DNA of 64,000 bases, taken from contig NW_003314263.1 of assembly GCF_000143415.4 (NCBI RefSeq), forward strand, positions 3,482,451 through 3,546,450. The letters are read 5' to 3'. This document shows, one piece after another, positions 53,525 through 63,497 of this stretch. The position numbers were made by a program, and so were the translations under genes. The first letter of the stretch is position 1; every line of letters starts with the position of its first letter. The stretch comes from Selaginella moellendorffii. Lineage: Eukaryota > Streptophyta > Lycopodiopsida > Selaginellales > Selaginellaceae. The notes beneath the pieces were generated by a model, which ran no database searches, was not told where the DNA came from, and saw only the letters and a list, made by a program, of their open reading frames with translations.

Positions 53525-54801
53525 AGTATGGAACGGCAGCAAAAGAGAACCCTTTTATACACGCTTGCAGGAATATTCTAGTAAAATATTCTTCAACATA
53601 TTAAGTTGGAAACTGTCAAGAACATGAATCTCTGATGGAGTATAAACAATAATTCATCGAAGTCAAGAATCCCTTGTGTCCAAACAGCCTTGGAACTCAA
53701 TGATCAGGCAGTGGCGCAATATCTGCCGTACGAGTCCTCACTGGCCACGAGAGAGTTTCGTTTGTCACACTTCCATGATGGGCGTGATAACAGCTTGCGA
53801 CATGGCTTTCACGGCTGCTATCGATGGAAAACTTTGCTGCTCTTGTCTGCTTCTGCAATAAAGACGATATCTCGATCTTGTGCCTGAAATGCAAATCACT
53901 GGAGCAACATACATTGAGAGTTTACTCGGAGATACAGGAAATAAAAAAACAAAAACAAAAACGTACAAGGGAAGGAAAACTCTCTAATAGCCATGATAAC
54001 AGGAGCTATGGTGGCAACAAGCTTGTGAGACAGAATGTAAAACAAAAAATCGATAGTGAGATTTTTCTTAGAAAGAAACATTGTTTTGGAAGGAAATTTT
54101 ACAGGGCTTGACAAAAGATTATACGACTTGAGCGGCAACATTATCAAATTTGTCGCTCTAGAAGATAGCTCGAACGATCTGACTGGCAAGAGCGGCCAGC
54201 GTGAGCGCCATGCAAAGCTTGATTCCTTGGCGGATCTTAGCTCAAAGTCCTGGCCAATTCAATGGCTTTTCTTTAGAGAAAGTAGAAACCACACAGTGTA
54301 CCTTTGAAAGTTTAGAGAAGATTTGGACGTGATAGGAGCGTTGTGAGAAGAACAAGATCCTTCAAGTTTTCCTCTCCCATTTTTTGTGTGCTTACATCCA
54401 CATTCCAAAAGCTGCTGCATAGTTTGAGAAGTATGATGCAAAAGGTAGCCAGGAAGAATTTACGCAATCACCAAGCTCTCATACTGAGCATCCATGTCGA
54501 TGTCCTCAGCGGTCAAATGAGCTATGCCGTAAGCATCGCATTCTAGCAAACACGATTAACGGCGATCGAAAACCAGCTTAGTGGAATGATTTAAACTTCT
54601 ATGAATGAATGAGCCACAGTGACCACCAACTTCTTCCACGAAGAATTCTCCTCCTCATTGCAAACGGATTGCATAGCCAACGATCCATCTGATCTCAATT
54701 GACCGTACTACAAGTACCTCATAATCCTTTTTAAAACAACATAAAACATAGTTAAATGTTACTTTAATTACGATTAGTGCAATGTTTAGGGTATTTTATT
54801 T
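53525..54801. other. Intergenic DNA, possible gene relic
   Basis: No complete gene. The right copy of the dispersed repeat (54180-54425) lies here. On the minus strand 54450-54545 a short frame 'AYGIAHLTAEDIDMDAQYESL' ends in a stop, with an upstream open piece at about 54590-54680, but the splice phase does not fit, so I do not call a gene. The AAA ATPase 3' end adjoins on the right. Confidence 0.35.
54180..54425 (+). repeat. Dispersed repeat flanking the F-box gene (right copy)
   Basis: Partner of 51515-51745 in direct orientation, about 2.7 kb apart; see that entry for the shared blocks. The two copies bracket the F-box gene. Confidence 0.55.
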
Positions 54802-56214
54802 TTACCCCCCCTCTTCTCCCTCTTTCTTCGCCATTCGATCTCGAAGAGCCTCAATCACTTTCTCTAGAGCCCCTCTCGAGTTCCCCCTGTTCTGGATCAA
54901 CGTCTCCGCGATATCAGCAGGAGTGATCTCAACCTGGGTGATCAGCTCCTCGATCTCTCCAAACTCCTTCTCAAACTCGCCCTTCTGCGAGATCTCAAGG
55001 TGAGTCCATGCCAGCACCTTGAACGCCTCAAATCCACAGTAGCCCATCAAAATGTGAAGGTCCATCCTGCCCGACCGCAGCAGTGCGGGATCCAGATCTT
55101 CCTTGTGATTTGTCGTAAAGATGATGATCCTCTCGCTCCCGCTACAAGACCACAACCCATCGATGAAATTCAGTAGCCCCGAGAGTGTGACCCGGCTGCT
55201 CTCTTCCTCTTTCATACCTTTCTTCCCTGGCAACGCTCCATCTTTCTCCTTGGACTCTTCACTGGTTTCTTCCTCCGGCGCTGGCTTTCCCCTTTTCTTG
55301 AGCTCCAGCGAGCAGTCAATGTCCTCGATCACGATAATCGCCTTGTTGGAAATCCCCATGAGCAGCTTCCTCAAGTCGGCATTGCTCTTCACCTCCGTCA
55401 GCTCCATGTCATAGACATCGTACTGCGTGTAGTTTGCTATGGCAGCGACGAGTGACGACTTCCCAGTCCCCGGAGGCCCGTATAAGAGATACCCTCGCTT
55501 CCAAGCCCTCCCAACTCTCTCAAAGAAATCCTTACCAGCCATGAAGGAATCCAGGTCCTCGACGATCTTGTTCTTGAGCTCGGGATCCAGCGCCAGGCTC
55601 GAGAACGTCGAGGCATGCTTGAAAGGCACCGATCTCCACGGCTGGTTCCTGTAGTCGTCCGATTTTCCTATGTTGGTGTAGAGCTGCCGGTCTTGGTTCT
55701 GGCGCTTCAAGCTCTCTCCGAGCTTGATCACTTCCCTCATGTACTCGGGCAAGAGTGTATACTTGTGCCTCCTGTGAACTTGGACAACGTACTCTCGCTG
55801 TGTTCCTCCACTTCGATCAAAATAGCTGAAGCCTCCGCCGTTGGAGGGCTCGGTGACGTTGAAGACCCAGGAGAATGTGACGCCTTTGAACTTGTCCTCC
55901 ACTCGCTCGCCCCTGGTGAGGTTGCAATTCGGCTTGCTGGCGTTCTTCACTCGCGTGAACTGGATCCTGTTTGCCGAGCTCTTGGTGTTGGTGTCGGTGA
56001 GGTGAGCAACGTAGAGGTCGACCAGGTCGTAGATCTCGTTGGTGTTGTTGCGGACGTACTCTGGGATTGAGAGCTCTGTCTCCCACCATAACCAAGTTAC
56101 AAACCTCTTGAGCGTGAGAAGGAACCAGACGTGGGACGGAACTATCTGGTTGAGGATCATGATGAAGCCCATGAGCGAACCGAGATGGGCGAAGTAGCCC
56201 CCTGCCATTGCCAT
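54802..56214 (-). CDS. BCS1-like AAA ATPase (AATP1/ASD family), 470 aa
   Basis: A membrane-anchored AAA ATPase of the plant BCS1-like family (mitochondrial or ER; roles in salt, sugar and pathogen responses). Intronless. From the ATG at 56214 the protein starts 'MAMAGGYFAHLGSLMGF', the usual N-terminal anchor; the frame stays open to an ATG at 56400 (532 aa), less likely because it adds a Gln-rich stretch before the anchor. The 'AAA-assoc' domain follows (about 35-150). Then come Walker A GPPGTGKSS (245-253), Walker B 'IIVIEDIDCS', a variable charged insertion, and the C-terminal 'SGLLNFIDGLWS' and 'FTTNHKEDLDPALLRSGRMD' (sensor 1 and arginine fingers). Complete. A young gypsy element begins 279 bp upstream. 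Confidence 0.93.
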   Translation of the reverse strand: MAMAGGYFAHLGSLMGFIMILNQIVPSHVWFLLTLKRFVTWLWWETELSIPEYVRNNTNEIYDLVDLYVAHLTDTNTKSSANRIQFTRVKNASKPNCNLTRGERVEDKFKGVTFSWVFNVTEPSNGGGFSYFDRSGGTQREYVVQVHRRHKYTLLPEYMREVIKLGESLKRQNQDRQLYTNIGKSDDYRNQPWRSVPFKHASTFSSLALDPELKNKIVEDLDSFMAGKDFFERVGRAWKRGYLLYGPPGTGKSSLVAAIANYTQYDVYDMELTEVKSNADLRKLLMGISNKAIIVIEDIDCSLELKKRGKPAPEEETSEESKEKDGALPGKKGMKEEESSRVTLSGLLNFIDGLWSCSGSERIIIFTTNHKEDLDPALLRSGRMDLHILMGYCGFEAFKVLAWTHLEISQKGEFEKEFGEIEELITQVEITPADIAETLIQNRGNSRGALEKVIEALRDRMAKKEGEEGG

Positions 56215-56492
56215 CTTGCTCGTTTGCTGCTGCTGTTGCGAACACTGACCTTGCTGCGTCACTCTTATTGTGGTGTTGGCGTGTAGATGAAGCCACAGCG
56301 AAGCTCCCGGGTATTTTCTTGTAGAGAAATCTTCGTCAATCTCGTGAGTCATGCTCACGATGCGGTCAAAGGACTGTGTCACCGGCGATAACTTTAACAA
56401 TGGAATAAACTTTTACATGTCACCTGTTCAGGGAAGTTCCCGAGCTCGTTCCATCGAATGGGAGTGAAAAGATTCTGGGGAAAAAAAAGGGG

Positions 56493-57047
56493 TGTCAACC
56501 ATATATATGGTCGTATTTTCATATTTGAGGTTGCTTTTGTGAGTACTGATGTATTTCTGAGTTAGAAAAAAGGTGAAAAATGAAGAAGCTCGCTGAAGAA
56601 GCTTCCTATGAATATTTCGTCTAGAGAGAGAAAAAGTGACGGATTTCAGAAGTGAGAATTTGAAGAAGTGGTTTTCTATGAAGTTGAAGATCTGATCAAG
56701 GACAGTTCTTTGGTGGTGAAATCAAGTCGATCGGAGTTGTGGATGAAAAGTTATTAGCTGGGAAAGTTTCAGCCATTGGTTAGTGTTTAAGTTTTTAGTA
56801 GTTTGAAAATTAGGTACGGCCATTTAGTTATTTTACAGCTCTTGTGTTCTCTCTCGGGTTCTGGAGTTCTCTTTGCTTGAAGATGGTGAGACCTTTTATA
56901 GGCCGTCAAGATCCCATCGCCGTGATCATAGAGGAGTTTCTGCAGATCCAGCGCACTCAGTATGAGTGATTTGTAGTTACTGCTGAAATACAAGCCCTAG
57001 GGGAGTCTTTCCTGTCTTTCTTGGTTGTCGTGTATTTTTTCCCCACA
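56493..57047 (+). repeat. 5' LTR
   Basis: 555 bp by TG...CA ends (TGTCAACC...CCCCACA). The right border is set by the primer-binding-site-like TTTTGGTGCG just after it. Contains a likely promoter and the short reverse-strand frame that recurs in the 3' LTR. Confidence 0.75.
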
Positions 57048-57050
57048 TTT

Positions 57051-57068
57051 TTTGGTGCGTTAGTCGGG
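57051..57068 (+). promoter_or_regulatory. Putative primer-binding site
   Basis: TTTGGTGCGTTAGTCGGG lies 3-4 nt after the LTR end. The TGG start pairs with a tRNA CCA end. I could not name the tRNA. Confidence 0.5.
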
Positions 57069-57377
57069 AGGGCTTAGTCGCAGTAACTGCGTAGTAAAGG
57101 CCGGTCATCTGCGGGCATCTGCAGTAAGTACCCTTTGCCGCAGTTGGTTCTCGGTCTGGCGGGTAGATCCCCGGACTGGGATAATTTTCTAGATTTTTCT
57201 ACTAGGAGGGCAGAGCAGAATCGAGGCCGTTCTGAACGAGCAGCGAGGAGGCTGTTGCAGAATTCGCCTAAAACCAGCCCTGAAACTAGTTCGAGGACTT
57301 CGGACTCAAGTTTGAATTGGGAGGAGTGGGGGCCATTTGAACCAGCATCGCCCACACCTCAAGCAGTAAATCCTCAA

Positions 57378-58715
57378 ATGGCACAGCCTGCCAACGCGAG
57401 GATGAAGTATCCAACGTTTACACAGACTGACGATCCAGACGCTCACGTAACTGCTTTTGAAAACGTCAGCACAGAAAATCAGGAGCAGGCAGATGCTGTG
57501 AGAGTCCGTCTGTTTCCGGCGACATTGCTGGGAGCGGCAGCAGAATGGTATGGTCAGGCGAATGCAGCAGCAGCCTTTGCAACTTGGGCAGACCTCAAAA
57601 CAACATTTCTTAATGCTTTCCGTCCTATGGGATTCAAGCAGCGTATCAGTGACGAGCTAAATTCAATTCAATTGTTACCTAGAGAGACATTGCAAAATTA
57701 TGTTCTTCGCTACAAGAGGCTGCTCGGGAGGAAAGATCCACAGCCTGCCGCTGACGACCAAGTCCGCTGGTTCTTGAATGGGTTGCCATTTGAAATCGGG
57801 TTCCACGTGAAGGTGCAAAGACCGGCAGATTTGAACGCAGCAGTGGAGCACGCAGCAACATGGGAACAGGCCCGGATGTCGTCACGAAATATTGCAGCTG
57901 TAGCTCCACCAGTAACATATGGTAACTTGTTCTCACCGAATATTGCACAGTACCAGACTGGTGTGCTTGGAGCCGTAGCAGCTCCACCTTTGATTTCGGT
58001 CCAGCCGTCAGTTCTCCAGTTACCTGCAGTAAACACGACTGGATTTGAGAGCCAACTCACGAAAGTGAAAGAAGATGTGGTGGAGACACTTACCAAGAAG
58101 ATGGCAGAACTCCAAGTGAGTTTGGTTCAAGGTTTGGGAGCTCCAACTCGGCCAGTGCATGAGAGAGCTGAGATCTGGTGCATTAAGTGTCAAGGATATG
58201 GCCACTATCCTAGTGAATGTCCGAATCTGGTACCGGCAAAAGCTCCTTGTCCGTATTGTGGGAAGTTCGGCCACAAGCCTGAGAAGTGCTTTTCTCATCC
58301 AGCTTGTGTGACGCCCAAGTTCCAGCAGCAACCTGTAGTCGCAAGCTATTACGTTCAACCACAATTTCACCATCAACAACAATTTCCACAGCAGCAGGTT
58401 CAGCACCAGCAGTATGAGACGTACCCGGTTTTTAACGTAGGAGCTCCAGGGGCTGTGCAGAACTCGGGGCCAATGCTGCAGCAGACTGCCGGTGGAGGCC
58501 GAGGTGGCGGCCGGATGGGAATGTTCGGAGGCAGAGGTGGAGGCCGAGGCCGAGGCCCGATAGTGTGCTACCGGTGTGGGGAACCTGGACATATCGCGCC
58601 AAACTGTCCGAATGCACAGAAGTCTGAAGAGTATCAGCCAATCTGTGGGATATGCCAGAAACAGGGACTTCATCGGCAGGAGGATTGCCCCTACCGCTTG
58701 CAAGTGCCAAATTAG
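57378..58715 (+). CDS. Retrotransposon gag with RGG box and zinc knuckles
   Basis: Capsid/nucleocapsid protein. The frame is open from 57135 but its first ATG is at 57378 ('MAQPANARMKYPTF'). The retrotransposon gag fold occupies about residues 10-140 ('AAEWYGQANAAAAFATWADLKTTFLNAF', 'LPRETLQNYVLRYKRL'). The C-terminal half is Gln rich and carries CX2CX4HX4C knuckles 'CIKCQGYGHYPSEC', 'CPYCGKFGHKPEKC' and 'CYRCGEPGHIAPNC', a Gly/Arg box before the third, and an atypical fourth (CX2CX5HX4C). Ends at TAG 58713-58715; the same frame then continues into pol. Confidence 0.93.
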   Translation: MAQPANARMKYPTFTQTDDPDAHVTAFENVSTENQEQADAVRVRLFPATLLGAAAEWYGQANAAAAFATWADLKTTFLNAFRPMGFKQRISDELNSIQLLPRETLQNYVLRYKRLLGRKDPQPAADDQVRWFLNGLPFEIGFHVKVQRPADLNAAVEHAATWEQARMSSRNIAAVAPPVTYGNLFSPNIAQYQTGVLGAVAAPPLISVQPSVLQLPAVNTTGFESQLTKVKEDVVETLTKKMAELQVSLVQGLGAPTRPVHERAEIWCIKCQGYGHYPSECPNLVPAKAPCPYCGKFGHKPEKCFSHPACVTPKFQQQPVVASYYVQPQFHHQQQFPQQQVQHQQYETYPVFNVGAPGAVQNSGPMLQQTAGGGRGGGRMGMFGGRGGGRGRGPIVCYRCGEPGHIAPNCPNAQKSEEYQPICGICQKQGLHRQEDCPYRLQVPN

Positions 58716-61700
58716 CGTCAAAATCAGGACAAGGGAAAAGAGGTGGTGGATACTAAAGCCATTTTCGTGAATTCTGAAGAGTTACGAGCGGACACACCTG
58801 TGTGGAATGTCAACACACGAGCACAGTTGCAGCGGAGGGACTGCGGGTTGTACATCCGAGATGAGCCGAGAACAAGGGCTGAACAGGGAATTGAGCGGAT
58901 GCATACTCAGGAGGATCCAGAGATGATAGCTCGCCAAAACAGGAAGGAGCAGCGCCACAAGGAAAAAATGGGGATCGACTTAGGTCTGGAAGGAGGCGGC
59001 ATTCAGGATGCGCCGATAGCCGATGGCGGAGATCTCGCCAAGAATATCACGGGGACTATTCAGTGCCCTAATGACGGCAAGGAAACGGACGCGAACCAGG
59101 TAAGTGGTGGAATGGATCCGCAAGAGGTTATGAAGAAGGTGGGCATCTCGACGCCGCAGCGGCTGGCAGAGGTATTCAAGGAACATTTTGGGGGTGAGCC
59201 GTTAAAGATGGGCCAGCGGAGATCTCGCCGGTATAAGCAGGTGCTAAATCTAGAAACTCAGCCCTACGACGTGCTCAAGGACTTAGAGAATCAGAAGCCG
59301 AGTATCACATTTGCGCAATTACTACAGCTGGCACCAAGTCTAAGGAAAGTGGTGGCCACAGCAGTCAAGGCCCATCGAGAGGTGGTAGTGAATGCAGCAT
59401 GGCCAATGATCGAAGCAGAGAATCCAATTATAGATGCAGAGATTTCAGGTCAACACTTGAAGGGGTGCGTGATTGATGGAGGTGCTGCCATCAACGTAAT
59501 GCCTGAGCAAATGGTGTCGAAACTTGGGTTGGAGCAGCCGTCTCCAGTTTATTTTCGTGTCCGCATGGCGAACCATTCTCGCTCGAGACCGGTTGGTGTA
59601 CTTACTGGGGTGAAGACGGAGATTGCCGGTTTTATCTTTTATGTTGATTACGTGGTGCTGAGGATGGTTGGACACGAGCTGGATTATCCAATTCTTTTGG
59701 GAAGACCGTGGCTGTTACAGGCCTGGGCAGATCAAAGTTGGCCGAAGGGGACTATTACGATTGGAGATGGAAACAAGTCGCGCACTATCCAAGTTCGGAC
59801 GAGGAAGAGGCTGGCCTGGACTCCAGTAGCGTGTGAGCCGATAGTGGATGGGATTGATGACAGCAGTGATACCACGACTGGATCAGAAGCAGGAGAGCGT
59901 ATGAGTGAGGTGTGTTCAGAGCAGAGTCGGTCGAATGATGAGAGTTCAGTGGAGGTTGCAGCTGTGGAGCCCTGCTCCGGTTACGACGCCCTGCTGCTGT
60001 CACCTTTTGAAGATGGAACAGCGAGCGATCGACTCAAGCATTGGTTGTTTGGTGGTGATGTGAGCTGTGGAATGGTTCAGGTCGAGGACTTGGAGCCAGT
60101 AGTGGAGCAGGAACGACTGCAGCAGTTTCCCCGCCATTTTTATTCCGAAGTTATAGATGGTTCCGTTCCAGAGATTGATGAAGAGCCAGCGATCCAGCCT
60201 GGAGGACAAGGTAGTAGCCAATACACAGCTCAGCCAACTGTCGAAGAGATGAACCTCGGATCAGCCGAGGAGGAAAAGGTGGTGAAGGTCGGAGCTGACT
60301 TGCCGGTCCAAGTTAAGGAGAGGTTGAGGCGCCTCTTTTACAGGTACCTCGACATGTTTGCATGGTCTTATAGAGACATGCGAGGTGTGGATGTGAAGCT
60401 GGCTCAGCACCGGATCATTCTCAAGCCAGGAGCAGTGCCTATTCGGCAGCGGCCATATAGGATGAACCCGAATTACTCCAAGACTGTTCGAGAGGAGCTG
60501 GAGAAGTTGCTGCGAGCTGGGTTTATTTACGAGGTGGAAACGAGCCAGTGGTCTCCGATTGTGGTGGTGCCAAAAAAGAATGGCCAGCTGCGAGTCTGTG
60601 TGGATTACCGGAAGCTGAACGAGGTGACTGAGAAGGATGGCTTCCCTCTGCCCTTTACTGACATGGTACTTGATGCTGTGGCGGGACACGAGCTTTATTC
60701 CTTCCTCGACGGATTCAGCGGCTATAACCAGGTGCAGATAGCAGAAGAGGATCAGCTCAAAACCACGTTTGTGACTGAGTGGGGCTGCTACGCCTACAAA
60801 GTTATGCCCTTCGGCCTGTGTAATGCACCTGCTACCTTTCAGCGGGTCGTCACAGCAGCTTTCCAGCCGTACATGCGAGAGTTTATGGAAGTATTCCTTG
60901 ACGACTTCAGTGTCTATGGGAGCGAGTTGGCGCATGAAGGCCTGCTCGAGAAGTGTTTTGAACGCTGTCGGCACTATGGGATTTCTCTCAACCCGTTCAA
61001 GTGTCAGTTCTGGGTAACGCATGGAGTGCTGCTGGGTCGGATAGTGTCAAGAGAAGGTTTAGCTGTCGATCCGGCCAAGACGCAGGTGATCATGCAGTTG
61101 GTGTCACCAGAGACTGTGAAGCAACTGCAGGCATTTCTTGGGCATGTGGGATATCACCGCCGTTTTGTGAGGAACTTCGCTGAGAAAGCTCTACCCTTGA
61201 CTAGCCTGCTGAAGAAGGGGGCTAAATATGAGTGGACAATTGCATGTGAGGCGGCCTTCCAACGCTTGAAACTGGCACTGGCAAACGCGCCGATTCTGAA
61301 GATGCCGGATTGGAACCTGGAGTTTCACGTTCATGTGGATGCATCAGCAGTGGCCATTGGTGTGGTGCTGTGTCAACGCTCAGATGGACGAGCAGATCAT
61401 CCAATATGTTACAGCAGCCGTCAACTTTCAACGGTTGAGAAGAGCTATTCAGCAACTGAGAGGGAAGGACTCGGCATGATCTATGCGATCCAGCAATATC
61501 AGCATTATCTACTCGGCAAGGAGTTCGTGTTTTTCCTCGATCATCAGGCATTGAAGTATTTAATAGGGAAGCCATGCAAGACGGGAAGAATCACACGTTG
61601 GCTGTTGCTGCTCCAGGAATTTCAGTTCCGGATTGTGTTAAAACATGGAAGCAGCCATCAGATGCCGGATCACTTATCGAGGCTGCCACCACAGGACAGT

Positions 61701-63110
61701 GATGAGGAAGTAGGCGTAGAGGATGATTTGCCAGATGCACCTATCTTCCAATTTGAAACAGTGCCGGACTGGTATGCCGAGATGGTTAAGTTCCTTGGCA
61801 ATGGTGAGTATCCGGCAGGGTTGAATAACTGGCAGAAGCGACGGCTTCTGTTGCAGAGCCGACTTTATACGATGGTAGACGGTGTATTATACCGGATTGG
61901 ACGAGATAGCGTACTGAGGCGGTGTTTGCTACCACATGAGACGACTAAGGTGATAGCGGCATGCCATGACTCGGCATATGGAGGCCACTTTGGAACAGAA
62001 GCAACGATGGAGATTATTTGCAGAGCTGGATATTGGTGGCCGACATTGAGGAAGGAGGTTACGTACTACGTCAAAACCTGTGACCCTTGTCAGCGAGCAG
62101 GGAAGCCTGATAAGCGTGACTACCAGCCTCTTCATCCACTGTTGCCAGTGATGCCGTTTGAAAAATGGGGGATTGATTTTTGCGGACCGTTTCCTCCAGC
62201 TCGACAGACAGGTTATAAGTATGTACTGGTCTGCACTGATTACGTTACAAAATGGTCTGAGGTGAAGGCTCTACGGGAGGATACTGGTAAGAAGGTTGCG
62301 GAGTTTCTTTATGAGCAGATAATTACACGGTTTGGAGTTCCCCTTGAACTGGTGAGTGATCGGGGTACACACTTCTTGAACGAGGCAGTGGTAGCACTGA
62401 CAGAAACTTATGGAGTTTATCACTCGAAGTCTACTCCTTACTACCCGCGTTGCAATGGTCAAGTGGAGCGTACAAATGGAACTCTTTGCCGGATTGTTAC
62501 TAAGACCTGCTCAGCTTCTCGGATGGATTGGGATAAGCGCCTTTTGGATGCAATTTGGGCATATCGAGTTGCTTTTAAGGTGACCACTCGGTTCTCACCT
62601 TTTCAGTTGGTTTATGGGCAGGAAGCACTATTGCCGGTGGAGCTTGAAGTTCCAACCTTGAGGACGGCTGTAGAGCATGCTATGGACTGGGACGGTGCCA
62701 TACAGCAGAGGCTGAACGAGCTAGAACAATTGGATGAGACGAGGCTGCTGGCATTCCAAGCTAGAGAGGCATTGCAGAAGCGGAGAAAGAAATGGCATGA
62801 TGATCATATTCGAGAGTGGAAGTTTGCAATAGGGGATTTGGTGTTGCTGTATGACAGCAAGTTTTGGAAACGGCCAGGAAAACTCAAGATACGGTGGCTG
62901 GGCCCTTACGTGGTGGTGAATGTCAACGACAATGGCTCGGTGCAGGTGGCAGATTTGAGTGGGAACCTGCTGCCAACGTGGATCAATGGTTTCCGATTGA
63001 AGAAGTACCATCCACGTTCAAATGTTGAAACAGCCGTAGCTAAGCGAGAGTCCAATGTGTTGGAGCCATCCGAATCAGAGTCGAGGATGACCAGAGCTAA
63101 GGCCAGCTGA
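58716..63110 (+). CDS. Retrotransposon pol: protease, RT, RNase H, integrase
   Basis: Same frame as gag, after one TAG; the first ATG in pol is at 58899. Open to 63110 (about 1455 codons from 58743). In codon positions counted from 58743: protease 'VIDGGAAINVMP' (about 242; Gly where DSG has Ser), RT from about 535 with the palm motif 'FLDDFSVYG' (about 718), RNase H 'VDASAVAIG' (about 865), integrase zinc motif 'HDSAYGGHFG...CDPCQ' (about 1075), and catalytic DDE in 'GIDFCGP', 'SDRGTHF' (about 1205) and 'NGQVERTNG' (about 1238). All catalytic residues are present except the DSG-to-DGG change. No chromodomain; ends 'MTRAKAS'. It could still be active if the UAG is read through. Confidence 0.94.
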   Translation, partial: RQNQDKGKEVVDTKAIFVNSEELRADTPVWNVNTRAQLQRRDCGLYIRDEPRTRAEQGIERMHTQEDPEMIARQNRKEQRHKEKMGIDLGLEGGGIQDAPIADGGDLAKNITGTIQCPNDGKETDANQVSGGMDPQEVMKKVGISTPQRLAEVFKEHFGGEPLKMGQRRSRRYKQVLNLETQPYDVLKDLENQKPSITFAQLLQLAPSLRKVVATAVKAHREVVVNAAWPMIEAENPIIDAEISGQHLKGCVIDGGAAINVMPEQMVSKLGLEQPSPVYFRVRMANHSRSRPVGVLTGVKTEIAGFIFYVDYVVLRMVGHELDYPILLGRPWLLQAWADQSWPKGTITIGDGNKSRTIQVRTRKRLAWTPVACEPIVDGIDDSSDTTTGSEAGERMSEVCSEQSRSNDESSVEVAAVEPCSGYDALLLSPFEDGTASDRLKHWLFGGDVSCGMVQVEDLEPVVEQERLQQFPRHFYSEVIDGSVPEIDEEPAIQPGGQGSSQYTAQPTVEEMNLGSAEEEKVVKVGADLPVQVKERLRRLFYRYLDMFAWSYRDMRGVDVKLAQHRIILKPGAVPIRQRPYRMNPNYSKTVREELEKLLRAGFIYEVETSQWSPIVVVPKKNGQLRVCVDYRKLNEVTEKDGFPLPFTDMVLDAVAGHELYSFLDGFSGYNQVQIAEEDQLKTTFVTEWGCYAYKVMPFGLCNAPATFQRVVTAAFQPYMREFMEVFLDDFSVYGSELAHEGLLEKCFERCRHYGISLNPFKCQFWVTHGVLLGRIVSREGLAVDPAKTQVIMQLVSPETVKQLQAFLGHVGYHRRFVRNFAEKALPLTSLLKKGAKYEWTIACEAAFQRLKLALANAPILKMPDWNLEFHVHVDASAVAIGVVLCQRSDGRADHPICYSSRQLSTVEKSYSATEREGLGMIYAIQQYQHYLLGKEFVFFLDHQALKYLIGKPCKTGRITRWLLLLQEFQFRIVLKHGSSHQMPDHLSRLPPQDSDEEVGVEDDLPDAPIFQFETVPDWYAEMVKFLGNGEYPAGLNNWQKRRLLLQSRLYTMVDGVLYRIGRDSVLRRCLLPHETTKVIAACHDSAYGGHFGTEATMEIICRAGYWWPTLRKEVTYYVKTCDPCQRAGKPDKRDYQPLHPLLPVMPFEKWGIDFCGPFPPARQTGYKYVLVCTDYVTKWSEVKALREDTGKKVAEFLYEQIITRFGVPLELVSDRGTHFLNEAVVALTETYGVYHSKSTPYYPRCNGQVERTNGTLCRIVTKTCSASRMDWDKRLLDAIWAYRVAFKVTTRFSPFQLVYGQEALLPVELEVPTLRTAVEHAMDWDGAIQQRLNELEQLDETRLLAFQAREALQKRRKKWHDDHIREWKFAIGDLVLLYDSKFWKRPGKLKIRWLGPYVVVNVNDNGSVQVADLSGNLLPTWINGFRLKKYHPRSNVETAVAKRESNVLEPSESESRMTRAKAS

Positions 63111-63497
63111 GAGCTGTGGTTGTAGCTGAATGGGAAGTTTCAGAATCGAATGGAGGTATGTTGGTGTTTTCATTTAAGAACAAGCGTAGAAGACGCAGGT
63201 AGAGTTGGCTGCACATCCTTGAGAGGAGCAGCTGAAGGGGGAGATTTTATGAGTTCAGGTGTGGAGCGCCAGGAGGATTTATTTAGGAGGCTGTAGACGT
63301 CGGTGGAGGCGAGCTCAGCAATAGTGTAGGAGAAGAGAGTTGAAAGAGGCGGAGTGTCGCCGTGTGAGAAGTCAAATGGAGCCGAGTTGAGCGGTGTCAG
63401 AGGAAAGTGTAGCAGAGTTGGGTTTGAACCAGTCAAGAAGTCAGTGGTTAATGGCAGTCAGCGTGCCGAGGGCGGCGCGAGTATCAGGGTAGTATGG
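63111..63497 (+). other. 3' internal region of the gypsy element
   Basis: Non-coding on the plus strand, between pol and the 3' LTR. An antisense frame (63436-63170, 88 codons, Ser/Leu/Pro rich) is open. The polypurine tract before the LTR (GAGTATCAGGGTAGTATGG) is weak. Confidence 0.5.

Noticed and set aside
54450-54690. Possible last two exons of a minus-strand gene ending 'DAQYESLVIA'
   Set aside because: The splice phase between the pieces does not fit and no upstream exons were found; kept only as a note.
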